The position numbers and the translations under genes were made by a program. Positions 1 through 8,292 of a stretch of DNA of 33,551 bases are shown piece after piece. The notes below the pieces were generated by a model, which made no database searches, had not been told where the DNA came from, and worked only from the letters and a program-made list of their open reading frames with translations. The stretch's first letter is position 1. Every line of letters starts with the position of its first letter. Source of the stretch: Candidatus Polarisedimenticolaceae bacterium (lineage in GTDB: Bacteria; Pseudomonadota; Gammaproteobacteria; Chromatiales; Chromatiaceae); NCBI GenBank assembly GCA_021647945.1, contig JAKITT010000028.1, forward strand, positions 1-33,551, in the 5' to 3' direction.

Positions 1-110
1 TTCACAAACTCCCGATACAATCGAGGGTAACTAACACCAGCGACCAATGTCCCAATAATTTTGGATTCATCATAAAATTGTTCCACCACTACATATTGTA
101 CCAAGAGGAG
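1..110 (-). pseudogene. Fragment of a Cache-like sensor domain, cut at the left edge
   Basis: On the minus strand one frame stays open from base 110 to base 1 and reads like real protein: residues VVVEQFYDESKIIGTLVAGV followed by SYPRLYREFV. The pattern of a hydrophobic strand, a D-E-S turn, then IIGTLVAGV resembles the last strands of Cache-type extracellular sensor domains. A TAG at 111-113 closes the frame upstream and only a TTG at 104 could start it, so the fragment has lost its N-terminus; the rest lies outside the window. It points away from the PAS-GGDEF gene that begins a few bases away. The family call rests on about 32 residues and is tentative. Confidence 0.4.
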
Positions 111-838
111 CTAAGTATCCACCCCGCAATAACAATTCAAAATCCCATCTAATCACTGAGTGTCAAATTATCAAAAGCCTGAAGTCAGGTGATCAACACC
201 AGATCAAACTTGAGACTTTTTGTCATAAGGATGGTTCCCATTTTTCGGTTGAATGCCAAGTGATGCCGTTGATTGAACAAGGGAAATCCCAAGGTGCCGT
301 GATCACATTTAGTGATATCACTGAGCGACTAAAGACAGAACAGGAGCTGCAACACAAGGCCTCATTTGATGGCCTGACGGGTATCTATAATCGCCTTAAA
401 TTCGAGGAGTTGCTGGAGCATGCGCTCTCTGAAGCAAAGCGTTATAAACGCCCGGTATCACTCGCCATGTTTGATATTGATCACTTCAAGCTGATCAATG
501 ATGCACATGGCCATCTAGTGGGTGACGCTGTATTGAAAGAGGTGACGGCATTGACTCAGCTATGTCTTCGCGAAGTCGACTCTTTAGCCCGCTGGGGGGG
601 TGAGGAGTTTATGATTTTGGCACCTGAGACCACACTGGATGGAGTTACAAAAATCGCAGAAAAGATCCGCAACACTATAGCCTGTTATAAATTTTCTGGC
701 GTAGGGCAAGTCACCGTCAGTTTTGGCATTGCTCAAATCGAAAACAGTGAAACAGAAGATGCGCTATTAAAACGTGTCGATGATGCGCTCTACATCGCCA
801 AACAACTCGGTCGCAATAGAGTGGAGCAGGCCAAATAA
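59..838 (+). CDS. 5'-truncated PAS-GGDEF diguanylate cyclase
   Basis: The frame is open from 59 (TAA at 56-58) and has no ATG, GTG or TTG before GTG 260, yet the translation upstream of 260 is clearly the second half of a PAS domain: CQIIKSLKSGD, HKDGSHFSVECQ and then ITFSDITER, the usual PAC ending. The GGDEF domain follows (ASFDGLTGIYNR to the end). It carries an intact active site (RWGGEEF) and an allosteric I-site (REVD, five residues before GGEEF), so the catalytic half could make c-di-GMP and be product-inhibited. The N-terminal sensor and half the PAS domain are missing. Either the gene is a remnant or the left end is rearranged. No operon partner is visible; the next gene converges with a 10-base gap. 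Confidence 0.85.
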   Translation, partial: FWIHHKIVPPLHIVPRGAKYPPRNNNSKSHLITECQIIKSLKSGDQHQIKLETFCHKDGSHFSVECQVMPLIEQGKSQGAVITFSDITERLKTEQELQHKASFDGLTGIYNRLKFEELLEHALSEAKRYKRPVSLAMFDIDHFKLINDAHGHLVGDAVLKEVTALTQLCLREVDSLARWGGEEFMILAPETTLDGVTKIAEKIRNTIACYKFSGVGQVTVSFGIAQIENSETEDALLKRVDDALYIAKQLGRNRVEQAK

Positions 839-848
839 TGCTAACAAC

Positions 849-1730
849 TCAAATATCCTTTAGACCAGCGGCCAAATCGGGATACGCCAGCGTCACTTTA
901 AGCTCATCATGCAAGCGTCTATTCACCATGCGGCGTGACTCAGTAAGATAAGAGAGCATCGCGGCAGACATCACTTGCTCTGCCTGCTGCATGGTGATCA
1001 TCGGCGGAGAAGGCAATCCCACTGCATCGGCCACGGCACAGAAATAGTCCGTCATGGTACTGGGGTTATCATCACAGACGTTATAGACCCTATCTGCCCT
1101 GCCTCGCTCAACCGCAGCTAAAGAGATCGTGACAAGATCATCAATATGGATACGATTGCTGAAGGGTGACTCTTCAAAATGAAGTACCGGTGCCGCCTGT
1201 TGTAGCCGCTTGAGCGGCAGACGACCGGGGCCATAAATCCCCCCGACCCGTAATATAATCACCGGCACGCTGTGCGCTCTGCCCCACGCCCTAAGCTGCT
1301 GCTCTGCATCGACTCGCCGCTTGGCCCGATCTGTAGCAGGTGCCAATGTTGCATCCTCATCAACCCAAGCCCCCTGGCAATCACCATAGACACCACTGGT
1401 GCCGATATAGACAATGCCGCAAGGGGGGGGAGTCACCCCTTCCAGCCCGGTGATAAAAGCCTCCATTCGTGGGTCTGTGAAACCAGAATCAGGTGGTGGA
1501 GCAAAGTAGTAGACCCATGCCCCGCTAAGCGGCAGGTTTTGCACTGTTTCTGGCCTATCGAGATCCCCCTTTACGGTGCAGATGCCCAATTCAGATAGGC
1601 GGGAGGCAGATTCAGCAGAACGAGCAAGTGCAGATAGCGCTGCTCCTCGCTTTTTCCACCGTTCAGCCACCTGCCGGCCAACATCCCCACAGCCGATAAT
1701 AAATATGTTGTAACTACTCAGCGTATTCAT
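849..1730 (-). CDS. NAD(P)-dependent SDR / epimerase-fold protein (YeeZ-like)
   Basis: A 293-residue extended short-chain dehydrogenase. The N-terminal Rossmann motif is FIIGCGDVGRQVAERW (GxGxxG type), followed by IVYIGTSGVYGD, which holds the family's Ser/Tyr region, and ILRVGGIYGPGR further on, typical of NAD-dependent epimerases and the YeeZ group. The YxxxK catalytic pair is not clearly present, so the enzymatic role is open. An upstream ATG at 1826 would add 32 unlikely residues; ATG 1730 has GAGG six bases before it and starts directly before the Rossmann strand, so I use it. It diverges from acs. The substrate cannot be told from sequence. Confidence 0.8.
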   Translation of the reverse strand: MNTLSSYNIFIIGCGDVGRQVAERWKKRGAALSALARSAESASRLSELGICTVKGDLDRPETVQNLPLSGAWVYYFAPPPDSGFTDPRMEAFITGLEGVTPPPCGIVYIGTSGVYGDCQGAWVDEDATLAPATDRAKRRVDAEQQLRAWGRAHSVPVIILRVGGIYGPGRLPLKRLQQAAPVLHFEESPFSNRIHIDDLVTISLAAVERGRADRVYNVCDDNPSTMTDYFCAVADAVGLPSPPMITMQQAEQVMSAAMLSYLTESRRMVNRRLHDELKVTLAYPDLAAGLKDI

Positions 1731-2101
1731 CTTTTGCCTCAACTCTTCGTTATTTTCGTACTCAATCGGTCGCATATGCCCTATATGCTCCCTCTTTCCG
1801 TGCGAAAATGCCTCAATTCGAGGCAAAACCTAAGCACGCTGAATAGTTACAATATGTTGTATACAACGCTACGTTTTAGGATTGATTCAACAAGAATAAA
1901 CTCAAGAGAATCCAATCAACCATGAACAGATCATCAAGTACAACACATCCAAACCATCGACTTCTATATAAAACGCTTAAAGAAAGCGCTGAATAGCAAC
2001 CCCTAAAACTCAACTGTTTCTAGCCCTCAAAAGCGATGACCCACAAGCAGATGTGGCATACACTAAGCAAAATTCCAGGTGATACCTACAAGGAGAAGAT
2101 A
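1731..2101. promoter_or_regulatory. 371-base divergent intergenic region between the SDR gene and acs
   Basis: No convincing gene is seen here. It must hold the promoters for both divergent genes. Visible elements are a short hairpin GCCTC-N5-GAGGC at 1810-1824, the perfect palindrome GTTGTATACAAC at 1856-1867, a TATATAAA box near 1966, a weak sigma54-like TGGCA-N7-AGCA at 2054-2069, and the acs ribosome binding site AAGGAGA at about 2091. No terminator is expected or seen. Confidence 0.5.
1856..1867. promoter_or_regulatory. Palindromic operator candidate GTTGTATACAAC
   Basis: A perfect 12-bp palindrome in the divergent promoter region, 126 bases upstream of the SDR start and 235 bases upstream of acs. 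The core TTGTATACAA fits the T-x-G-T-x-x-A-C-x-A pattern that GntR/FadR-type regulators often bind. No regulator gene lies nearby, so the protein and the regulated gene are unknown. Confidence 0.35.
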
Positions 2102-4039
2102 ATGTCAGAGGTTAAAGTCCACCCCGTTGTCGCAGAAATCGCTGCCAATGCTCACATTGATGCGGCTAAGTATGAGGCGATGTATCGGCAATCTATCGAT
2201 AATCCCGATGCTTTTTGGGCTGAACAGGCCGACCAGTTCATCACTTGGTATAAGAAGTGGGACAAAGTCTCCGAGTGGGATTTCAACACTGCTACGATTA
2301 AATGGTTTGAGGGCGGCAAACTCAATGTCTCTTACAACTGCCTTGATCGACACTTAGAGAAACGTGGCGATCAAACCGCCATTATTTGGGAGGGCGACAA
2401 CCCTAACGAAGATCGTAATATCAGCTACCGTGAACTTTACGAAGAGGTGTGCAAACTAGCCAACGTGCTGAAGTCACGTGGAGTAACAAAAGGTGATCGC
2501 GTCTGCATCTACATGCCAATGATCCCTGAGGCGACCGTGGCCATGCTCGCCTGCACCCGTATCGGTGCCATCCATTCGGTCGTGTTTGGTGGTTTCTCTC
2601 CCGACTCACTACGTGACCGTATCTTAGACTCCGACTGCCGTACCCTAATCACGGCTGATCAGGGTGTGCGTGGCGGTAAAAATGTACCTCTGAAAGCCAA
2701 CGCCGATACCGCCGTTGCCCAATGCCCTAATGTCAGCACCGTACTAGTGGTCAAACGCACGGGTGGCGATATCGCATGGGACAGTAGCCGTGACTGTTGG
2801 TATCACGAACTGATGGCAGAGGCCTCCAGCGAGTGCATTCCAGAGGAGATGGATGCCGAAGATCCCATGTTCATCCTCTACACCTCAGGCTCCACCGGCA
2901 AACCCAAAGGGGTGCTGCACACCACCGGCGGTTATCTGCTATTTGCCGCATCAACCCACAAATATGTCTTCGACTACAAAGATGGTGAGGTCTACTGGTG
3001 TACCGCTGATGTTGGCTGGGTCACCGGTCACACCTATATCGTCTACGGCCCTCTCTGTAATGGTGCCACATCACTGATGTTTGAGGGGGTGCCCAACTAC
3101 CCTGACCTCTCTCGTTTCTGGCAGGTGGTCGATAAGCACAATGTCGCCATCTTCTACACGGCCCCCACCGCCATTCGCTCACTGATGCAGGCGGGTGATG
3201 AACCGGTCAAGAAAACCTCCCGAAAATCACTGCGCATTCTCGGCAGCGTTGGTGAGCCGATCAACCCAGAGGCGTGGGAGTGGTACTACCGCGTGGTGGG
3301 CGAGGAGCGCTGCCCAGTCATTGACACTTGGTGGCAGACGGAAACCGGCGGTCACATGATTACTCCCCTACCGGGAGCCACAGATCTGAAACCCGGCTCA
3401 GCCTCCAAACCATTTTTTGGTGTTGAACCCGCCATTGTCGATGCAGAGGGCAACATTCTAGAGGGTGCTTGCGAAGGCAATCTGGTGATTACCAAACCAT
3501 GGCCCGGCATGATGCGTTCACTCTATGGGGATCATGAACGTTTTATTCAAACCTACTTCACCACCTACAAAGGGATGTACTTCAGCGGTGATGGCGTGCG
3601 TCGCGATGAGGATGGTTACTACTGGATCACTGGCCGGGTGGATGATGTGCTCAACGTCTCTGGCCATCGCTTGGGTACTGCTGAAATTGAATCTGCACTT
3701 GTTTTGCACCCCGCAGTGGCAGAGGCGGCGGTGGTTGGTTTTCCACACGACATCAAGGGCCAAGGTATCTACGCCTATGTCACACTGATGAACGGTGTCG
3801 AAGAGAACGATGAGCTGAAGAAAGAGCTGAATCAGATGGTGCGGAGCGAGATTGGCCCCATCGCCAGTGTGGATGTTGTTCAGTGGGCACCCGGCCTGCC
3901 GAAGACCCGCTCTGGCAAAATCATGCGCCGAATTCTACGCAAAGTAGCCGCTAATGAGTTGGACTCAGTAGGTGATATCTCTACTTTAGCTGACCCATCT
4001 GTAGTCGAACATCTGGTTGAGAATCGGGCTAATAAGTAA
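2102..4039 (+). CDS. acs: Acetyl-CoA synthetase (AMP-forming)
   Basis: Activates acetate to acetyl-CoA through acetyl-AMP in the cytoplasm, the high-affinity route for acetate use. The 645-residue length matches the family (about 650). The adenylate-forming P-loop [11 protein letters not shown] begins at residue 260. [30 protein letters not shown] and the C-terminal [11 protein letters not shown] are all intact; in the last motif Lys606 is the lysine normally acetylated by Pat-type acetyltransferases, so post-translational control is likely. An in-frame ATG at 2036 would add 22 residues, but ATG 2102 has AAGGAGA at ideal spacing and gives the usual Acs N-terminus. No actP or yjcH follows, so it seems monocistronic. 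Confidence 0.98.
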   Translation: MSEVKVHPVVAEIAANAHIDAAKYEAMYRQSIDNPDAFWAEQADQFITWYKKWDKVSEWDFNTATIKWFEGGKLNVSYNCLDRHLEKRGDQTAIIWEGDNPNEDRNISYRELYEEVCKLANVLKSRGVTKGDRVCIYMPMIPEATVAMLACTRIGAIHSVVFGGFSPDSLRDRILDSDCRTLITADQGVRGGKNVPLKANADTAVAQCPNVSTVLVVKRTGGDIAWDSSRDCWYHELMAEASSECIPEEMDAEDPMFILYTSGSTGKPKGVLHTTGGYLLFAASTHKYVFDYKDGEVYWCTADVGWVTGHTYIVYGPLCNGATSLMFEGVPNYPDLSRFWQVVDKHNVAIFYTAPTAIRSLMQAGDEPVKKTSRKSLRILGSVGEPINPEAWEWYYRVVGEERCPVIDTWWQTETGGHMITPLPGATDLKPGSASKPFFGVEPAIVDAEGNILEGACEGNLVITKPWPGMMRSLYGDHERFIQTYFTTYKGMYFSGDGVRRDEDGYYWITGRVDDVLNVSGHRLGTAEIESALVLHPAVAEAAVVGFPHDIKGQGIYAYVTLMNGVEENDELKKELNQMVRSEIGPIASVDVVQWAPGLPKTRSGKIMRRILRKVAANELDSVGDISTLADPSVVEHLVENRANK

Positions 4040-4066
4040 GCTGAATTCAGCTATGAAAACCTGAAC

Positions 4067-4114
4067 CACAGAGTGCACAGAGAAAATAAACCAAAAATCT
4101 CTGTGCACTCTGTG
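4067..4114. terminator. Perfect 17-bp inverted repeat between convergent genes
   Basis: CACAGAGTGCACAGAGA (4067-4083) and its exact reverse complement (4098-4114) are separated by 14 AT-rich bases. It lies between the ends of acs (plus) and the Nudix gene (minus) and could act as a two-way terminator, though no strong T-run follows on either strand. The CACAGAG-type word is of a kind I have seen between genes in many unrelated genomes, so it may be a dispersed repeat rather than a dedicated terminator. Confidence 0.6.
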
Positions 4115-4133
4115 ATCTCTGTAGTAAAAAAAG

Positions 4134-4706
4134 CTAATCATGCACCGTGGTTTGATAACCCAACGGCAGATCCCGTTTGCGCTCAATAGTGCCGCTACGC
4201 AGACCAAAGCAGCCCTTTTTGCAATCTTCAAAATAGAGTTTCAGGGTCTCAATCACCACTGGAAAGGCGAGCTGATCCCAGGGAATCTCATCCTCACTGA
4301 AGAGTGCCACCTCTAAGCTCTCCTCGCCGGGTGAAAAGTCTAGATCTAGCAAACGCCCACGAAACAGCAGATAGACTTGGCTGATATGCGGCAGATTGAA
4401 GAGGCTATAGAGCTCTGTTAGCTCAACACGGGCATTGGCCTCCTCCAGCGTTTCACGCAGTGCGCCCTGTTGACTCGTCTCACCATTCTCCATAAAACCA
4501 GCGGGTAACGTCCAGAGCCCGATACGTGGCTCAATGGCCCGTTTACAGAGCAGGATTTTATCCTCCCACTCAGGAATAGTGCCCACCACCATCTTAGGAT
4601 TTTGGTAGTGAATAGTGTCACACGCACCACAGACATGGCGGGGTCGGTTATCACCCACTGGGATGACAATTTGAATCTCAGATCCACAACTACTACAAAA
4701 TTTCAC
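4134..4706 (-). CDS. Zinc-ribbon Nudix hydrolase
   Basis: A 190-residue cytoplasmic Nudix enzyme that would hydrolyse a nucleoside diphosphate linked to another group. A four-cysteine zinc ribbon at the N-terminus (C4, C7, C26, C29) is followed by the Nudix box at residues 70-92: Gly70, Glu76, Arg84-Glu85 and Glu88-Glu89 are present, so metal binding should be intact. The box Gly after EExx is replaced (Ala90-Asn91-Ala92). The zinc ribbon plus Nudix order recalls NudC, but the protein is shorter and lacks the NudC SQPWPFPxS signature, so NADH pyrophosphatase should not be assumed. It converges on acs and is monocistronic. Confidence 0.88.
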   Translation of the reverse strand: MKFCSSCGSEIQIVIPVGDNRPRHVCGACDTIHYQNPKMVVGTIPEWEDKILLCKRAIEPRIGLWTLPAGFMENGETSQQGALRETLEEANARVELTELYSLFNLPHISQVYLLFRGRLLDLDFSPGEESLEVALFSEDEIPWDQLAFPVVIETLKLYFEDCKKGCFGLRSGTIERKRDLPLGYQTTVHD

Positions 4707-4919
4707 ACCACCACCACTCGCATCGACAAGATATCTCCATATTCTAACTGATCACTACCGATATGATGGTAGTAATCAGCCATACATTATTTTATGCGAT
4801 GGCATATCGATAAAGGAGCTACACATTTAGCCATAGATGCCGCTTATTAATGATATGCGATTTGACACGCTCTCTCAGAAGTCGCTAATGCATAATTTAC
4901 CTGGAAAAATAGACAACAG

Positions 4920-6593
4920 ATGAGTGACATCAGCTTCCATTTAGCAGAAGACCACGTCTCTGTAGAGCTCTCTGTCAACGATCTTGCCCCACCACTGCCT
5001 AATAAAGAGGAGCTACAGGAACTATTCAATCAATCTGAATTTAGCGCATGCAAACTGCTTGATGAGAAACTGGATAGTGCCATTGAAGCACTCTCTAAAG
5101 AGATTGAGTCTCAAACAGCTGAGCTGCCACTGTGCTTCCCAATCGCCATCAAGCGTGATGCATCACTCGAGATCAACATCACTGAAGATAAGATGCAGGC
5201 GACTGCTCACCTTGTCACGGCACAAGGCGGGGTAAACCTAACACAAGAGGAGATGATTGAGAGCGTCGTAGAGAGCGGCTGCTGTGAAGGGGTCAACAAA
5301 CAGGCCATTATCGATCTCTATGAAGAGGCCAGCAGCGCACCCGCTGGCACTGAATTCAACAAACTGATCGCCAAGGGTCTCGCTATCATAGAACCGATAG
5401 CAACCCAGTATGAGTACCTTGTCATACCACTCCAAGATCGCGTTCTAGTGCCACAAGAGCAGGATGATGGCAGTGTTAATGTGCGCGATTATGGCAAGAT
5501 TGAAACCACCAACAAGGGCGAAGAACTAGTCCGGCTAATTCCTGCAAAAACGGGCCAAGATGGGTACGATGTCTTTGCCAATAAACTGCTTGCGGATCCC
5601 CCCGATAACCAGCCTCTCACCCCTGGCCCAGGCACCCAAGTGAGTAGTGACGACCCCAATCTTCTCATCGCTTCACAAGATGGCGTACCGTATCGGTCAG
5701 AAAACGGTATGCAGATCAGCGAGGCTCTCATTTTAGAGAGCGTAAACTTAGAGGTTGGAAATATCGATTTTGAGGGGACCGTGATCGCCAATGGTGATGT
5801 GGCACCCAACATGACCATCAAAGCGACGGATGATGTCATCGTCAACGGTTTTGCAGAGTCATGCACCATTGAAGCGGGTGGTAGTATCACCGTCTGCAAT
5901 GGGGTACTTGGTCAGGAGATAAAGCATAAAAACCAGACCGACATCAGCTTCAGCACTAAACTGATAGCAGGCCAGGATATCAGCATCCGTCATGCCCAAT
6001 CTGCTCGACTCCAGGCAAAAGGGACCATCACAGTCAGCTCTCAGTTACTGCATAGCCACGTCACCGCTGATGAAGGCTTGATCGTGGGTGGGGAGGGTCA
6101 GGCAAAACCAAAGATCATTGGTGGTGTCATTCATGCCCCCTCAATCTCAGCGGGTGAGATCGGCACCGCTGCAAGCTCAAAAGTCCTTATCAATCTCTCA
6201 AGCAAAGTTAGGAGTCTGGAAAAAAAGCTGGCTGAACAGCGAACTCTGAAAGTCAAAGATATGGAGACACAAAATCAGGTTAATTTGCTGCTGAAACAGC
6301 TAAAGAGCAACCAATCATCCTCACCCACTATTGAAAAACTTTGTGCGAAGGTCATGCAAGGCATCAATCTCTCAACAAGCAGAATAGTGGAAATTAAAAA
6401 GGATGAGGAGAGCCTCCTCTCAGAGATTAAAAAGGCCAAAAGCGATATTCACGTGACTGTGCACGGACGTATCTTCCCCGGCGTGGAGTTCACAATCTGC
6501 AATGATAGATACCGTACAAGAAATGAAATACCCAACTGCATAGTACGTTTCCGTAACAAGCAGATTCACTATGACAAAGCGGCCAGCAAGTGA
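4920..6593 (+). CDS. FapA / DUF342 family protein
   Basis: A 557-residue cytoplasmic protein with no signal peptide. The middle part (about residues 185-430) has the FapA pattern: DGVPYRSENGMQI, VGNIDFEGTVIANGDVAPNM and repeated short beta strands with G at regular spacing, which would build a right-handed beta-helix like that of FapA/DUF342 proteins. A coiled coil follows (about 430-520, rich in K, E, L), then a short beta tail. FapA proteins bind polymers or act in cell-surface, polarity or flagellar processes in various bacteria; the exact function is unknown here. The ATG at 4920 lacks a good Shine-Dalgarno sequence. No flagellar or pilus gene is adjacent. Confidence 0.85.
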   Translation: MSDISFHLAEDHVSVELSVNDLAPPLPNKEELQELFNQSEFSACKLLDEKLDSAIEALSKEIESQTAELPLCFPIAIKRDASLEINITEDKMQATAHLVTAQGGVNLTQEEMIESVVESGCCEGVNKQAIIDLYEEASSAPAGTEFNKLIAKGLAIIEPIATQYEYLVIPLQDRVLVPQEQDDGSVNVRDYGKIETTNKGEELVRLIPAKTGQDGYDVFANKLLADPPDNQPLTPGPGTQVSSDDPNLLIASQDGVPYRSENGMQISEALILESVNLEVGNIDFEGTVIANGDVAPNMTIKATDDVIVNGFAESCTIEAGGSITVCNGVLGQEIKHKNQTDISFSTKLIAGQDISIRHAQSARLQAKGTITVSSQLLHSHVTADEGLIVGGEGQAKPKIIGGVIHAPSISAGEIGTAASSKVLINLSSKVRSLEKKLAEQRTLKVKDMETQNQVNLLLKQLKSNQSSSPTIEKLCAKVMQGINLSTSRIVEIKKDEESLLSEIKKAKSDIHVTVHGRIFPGVEFTICNDRYRTRNEIPNCIVRFRNKQIHYDKAASK

Positions 6594-6652
6594 TCAAACA
6601 GCTTATAGAGTCCTGGTTTGAAACCACTCAACAGTAGTAACGCTAAGCCGTA

Positions 6653-6946
6653 CTACTCCACTTCCGTCACACATAAAGTAAGCCGATAGAAGAGCGCCCC
6701 ACACATCACAGCCAAAATCCCTCCCGCTTCAATTGAGACAACAGCAGCATAGCCCCAAGAACCCGTGTAGTAGCGCATCGCTGAGAGAAAGAGTAACCAG
6801 CAGAAGCATGAGAAATAGATAGCCCGTCTAAACTGGCGGCGGCTATTGGATGTGAGGCGCTGTTTACAATCGGGACACTCAAACTGTTCCAGTTTCACTA
6901 GCCAAGCCATCAGTGAGTAGCCACAATCTGGACATCGGTAAGCCAT
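6653..6946 (-). CDS. Small zinc-ribbon membrane protein, 97 aa
   Basis: I do not recognise a named family. The N-terminus has two CxxC knuckles (CPDCGYS at residues 5-8 and CPDCKQR at about 24-27), spaced like a rubredoxin-type zinc ribbon. Two hydrophobic stretches follow (about 43-60 and 66-90), so it is probably a two-helix inner-membrane protein with a cytoplasmic zinc ribbon. It stands alone between the FapA gene and rlmG, converging on the former. A metal-sensing or chaperone role would be a guess. Confidence 0.7.
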   Translation of the reverse strand: MAYRCPDCGYSLMAWLVKLEQFECPDCKQRLTSNSRRQFRRAIYFSCFCWLLFLSAMRYYTGSWGYAAVVSIEAGGILAVMCGALFYRLTLCVTEVE

Positions 6947-7155
6947 CTGTTGCTCAACCTCTAGCTTTCAGCATAAACAAAGCAGACCATTTATCACCCG
7001 TTGAACCACTATTTAATACAAATATAAACAAACTCTCCCCCCCTACTTTTTCATCTCAGGTATGATTCACCCCAACCAGCGCTGGCATGACGATATGGTT
7101 ATCCATTGTGTTGCAGCCTCTCTAAAATATACAGCTCTTTAGGCATACCAAAATA

Positions 7156-8289
7156 ATGGAAAACCTGACCGTCCCTCAAGGCACCTTTCAACTGGCCCGT
7201 TTCCCGCTGCGTAAAAGTAAAAACCTGCGTGCATGGGATGCCGCTGATGAGTATCTGTTACAGCAGATCGCTGAAGAGAAGCTACTCTCTGCTGAATCAT
7301 CACTACTGATCATTAATGATAGTTTTGGCGCGCTCACCACCGGCTTGGCCAGTTTCAAACCTACCATGTGGTCTGACTCCTATCTGGCGCAACAAGGGAC
7401 ATTGGCCAACCTGAAAAATAATGGCTTAGCAACAGAGCAAGCGGAGCTACTTAATAGTCTGCAAACACCCAAAGGGCCGGTTGACCTTATCATTATTAAA
7501 GTGCCAAAAAGCCTCGCCATGCTTGAGGACCAGCTATTTCGTATTCGGCCACTACTGCATGCAGGTAGTAAAGTGATCGGGGCGGGTATGGTGAAAAACA
7601 TCCACACCTCAACACTGAAACTGTTTGAGCAGATCATTGGCTCTACACAGACGTCGCTGGCGAAGAAGAAGGCCCGTTTGATCTTTAGCCAACCTGACCT
7701 AACACTGAATCCGGGTGAAACACCCTACCCCTCTAGCTACACGCTAGAAAATAGTGATCTCCTGATCAGCAATCAGGCCAACGTATTCTCACGCCAGGGT
7801 CTCGACATCGGCACCCGCTTTTTTCTACAGAATCTACCGAAATCAGATGCCCCACAAAAGGTGATCGATCTCGGCTGTGGCAACGGCCTCCTTGGCTTAA
7901 TGGCAGCACATCAAAATCCGGCTGCTGAGGTCACCTTTGTCGATGAGTCACACATGGCCATCGCCAGTGCAAAAGCCAATTTCATCGCGGCATTTGGCCC
8001 CGATAGAGCCGCTGAATTTATCATCACCGACTGCCTCAACGGCATTGATGATAGTAGTTCCGACCTGATACTTAACAACCCCCCCTTTCATCAGCAACAC
8101 GCCATCGGCGATGCCATCTCACTACAGATGTTCAACGAATCAAAACGTGTGCTGCGACAGAGAGGGAGTTTATGGGTCATCGGCAATCTGCATCTCGCCT
8201 ACCATAAAGAGCTGAGGCGCCTCTTTGGGAATTGTCGGGAGATTGCCACTAATAAGAAATTCACCATTCTATCTGCTAAAAAACGCTAG
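7156..8289 (+). CDS. rlmG: 23S rRNA (guanine(1835)-N(2))-methyltransferase RlmG
   Basis: 377 residues, the same size as E. coli RlmG (378). The enzyme methylates G1835 of 23S rRNA, using S-adenosylmethionine. A degenerate N-terminal methyltransferase-like domain precedes the catalytic domain, in which motif I (VIDLGCGNG, from residue 236) binds the cofactor and NPPF (Asn308-Phe311) is the N2-guanine catalytic loop, followed by HQQH. The N-terminal RAWDAADEYLLQQ matches RlmG rather than its relatives RsmC and RsmD. The start has only a weak ribosome binding site. It ends three bases from the convergent flavoprotein gene. Confidence 0.95.
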   Translation: MENLTVPQGTFQLARFPLRKSKNLRAWDAADEYLLQQIAEEKLLSAESSLLIINDSFGALTTGLASFKPTMWSDSYLAQQGTLANLKNNGLATEQAELLNSLQTPKGPVDLIIIKVPKSLAMLEDQLFRIRPLLHAGSKVIGAGMVKNIHTSTLKLFEQIIGSTQTSLAKKKARLIFSQPDLTLNPGETPYPSSYTLENSDLLISNQANVFSRQGLDIGTRFFLQNLPKSDAPQKVIDLGCGNGLLGLMAAHQNPAAEVTFVDESHMAIASAKANFIAAFGPDRAAEFIITDCLNGIDDSSSDLILNNPPFHQQHAIGDAISLQMFNESKRVLRQRGSLWVIGNLHLAYHKELRRLFGNCREIATNKKFTILSAKKR

Positions 8290-8292
8290 CCG

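Noticed and set aside
1272..1598. Plus-strand open frame of 108 codons inside the SDR gene
   Set aside because: It lies wholly inside a well-supported minus-strand gene and its translation has no recognisable motif.
2054..2069. sigma54-like site TGGCA-N7-AGCA upstream of acs
   Set aside because: GG and GC are ten bases apart as required, but the second box lacks the TTGC consensus, so it may be chance.
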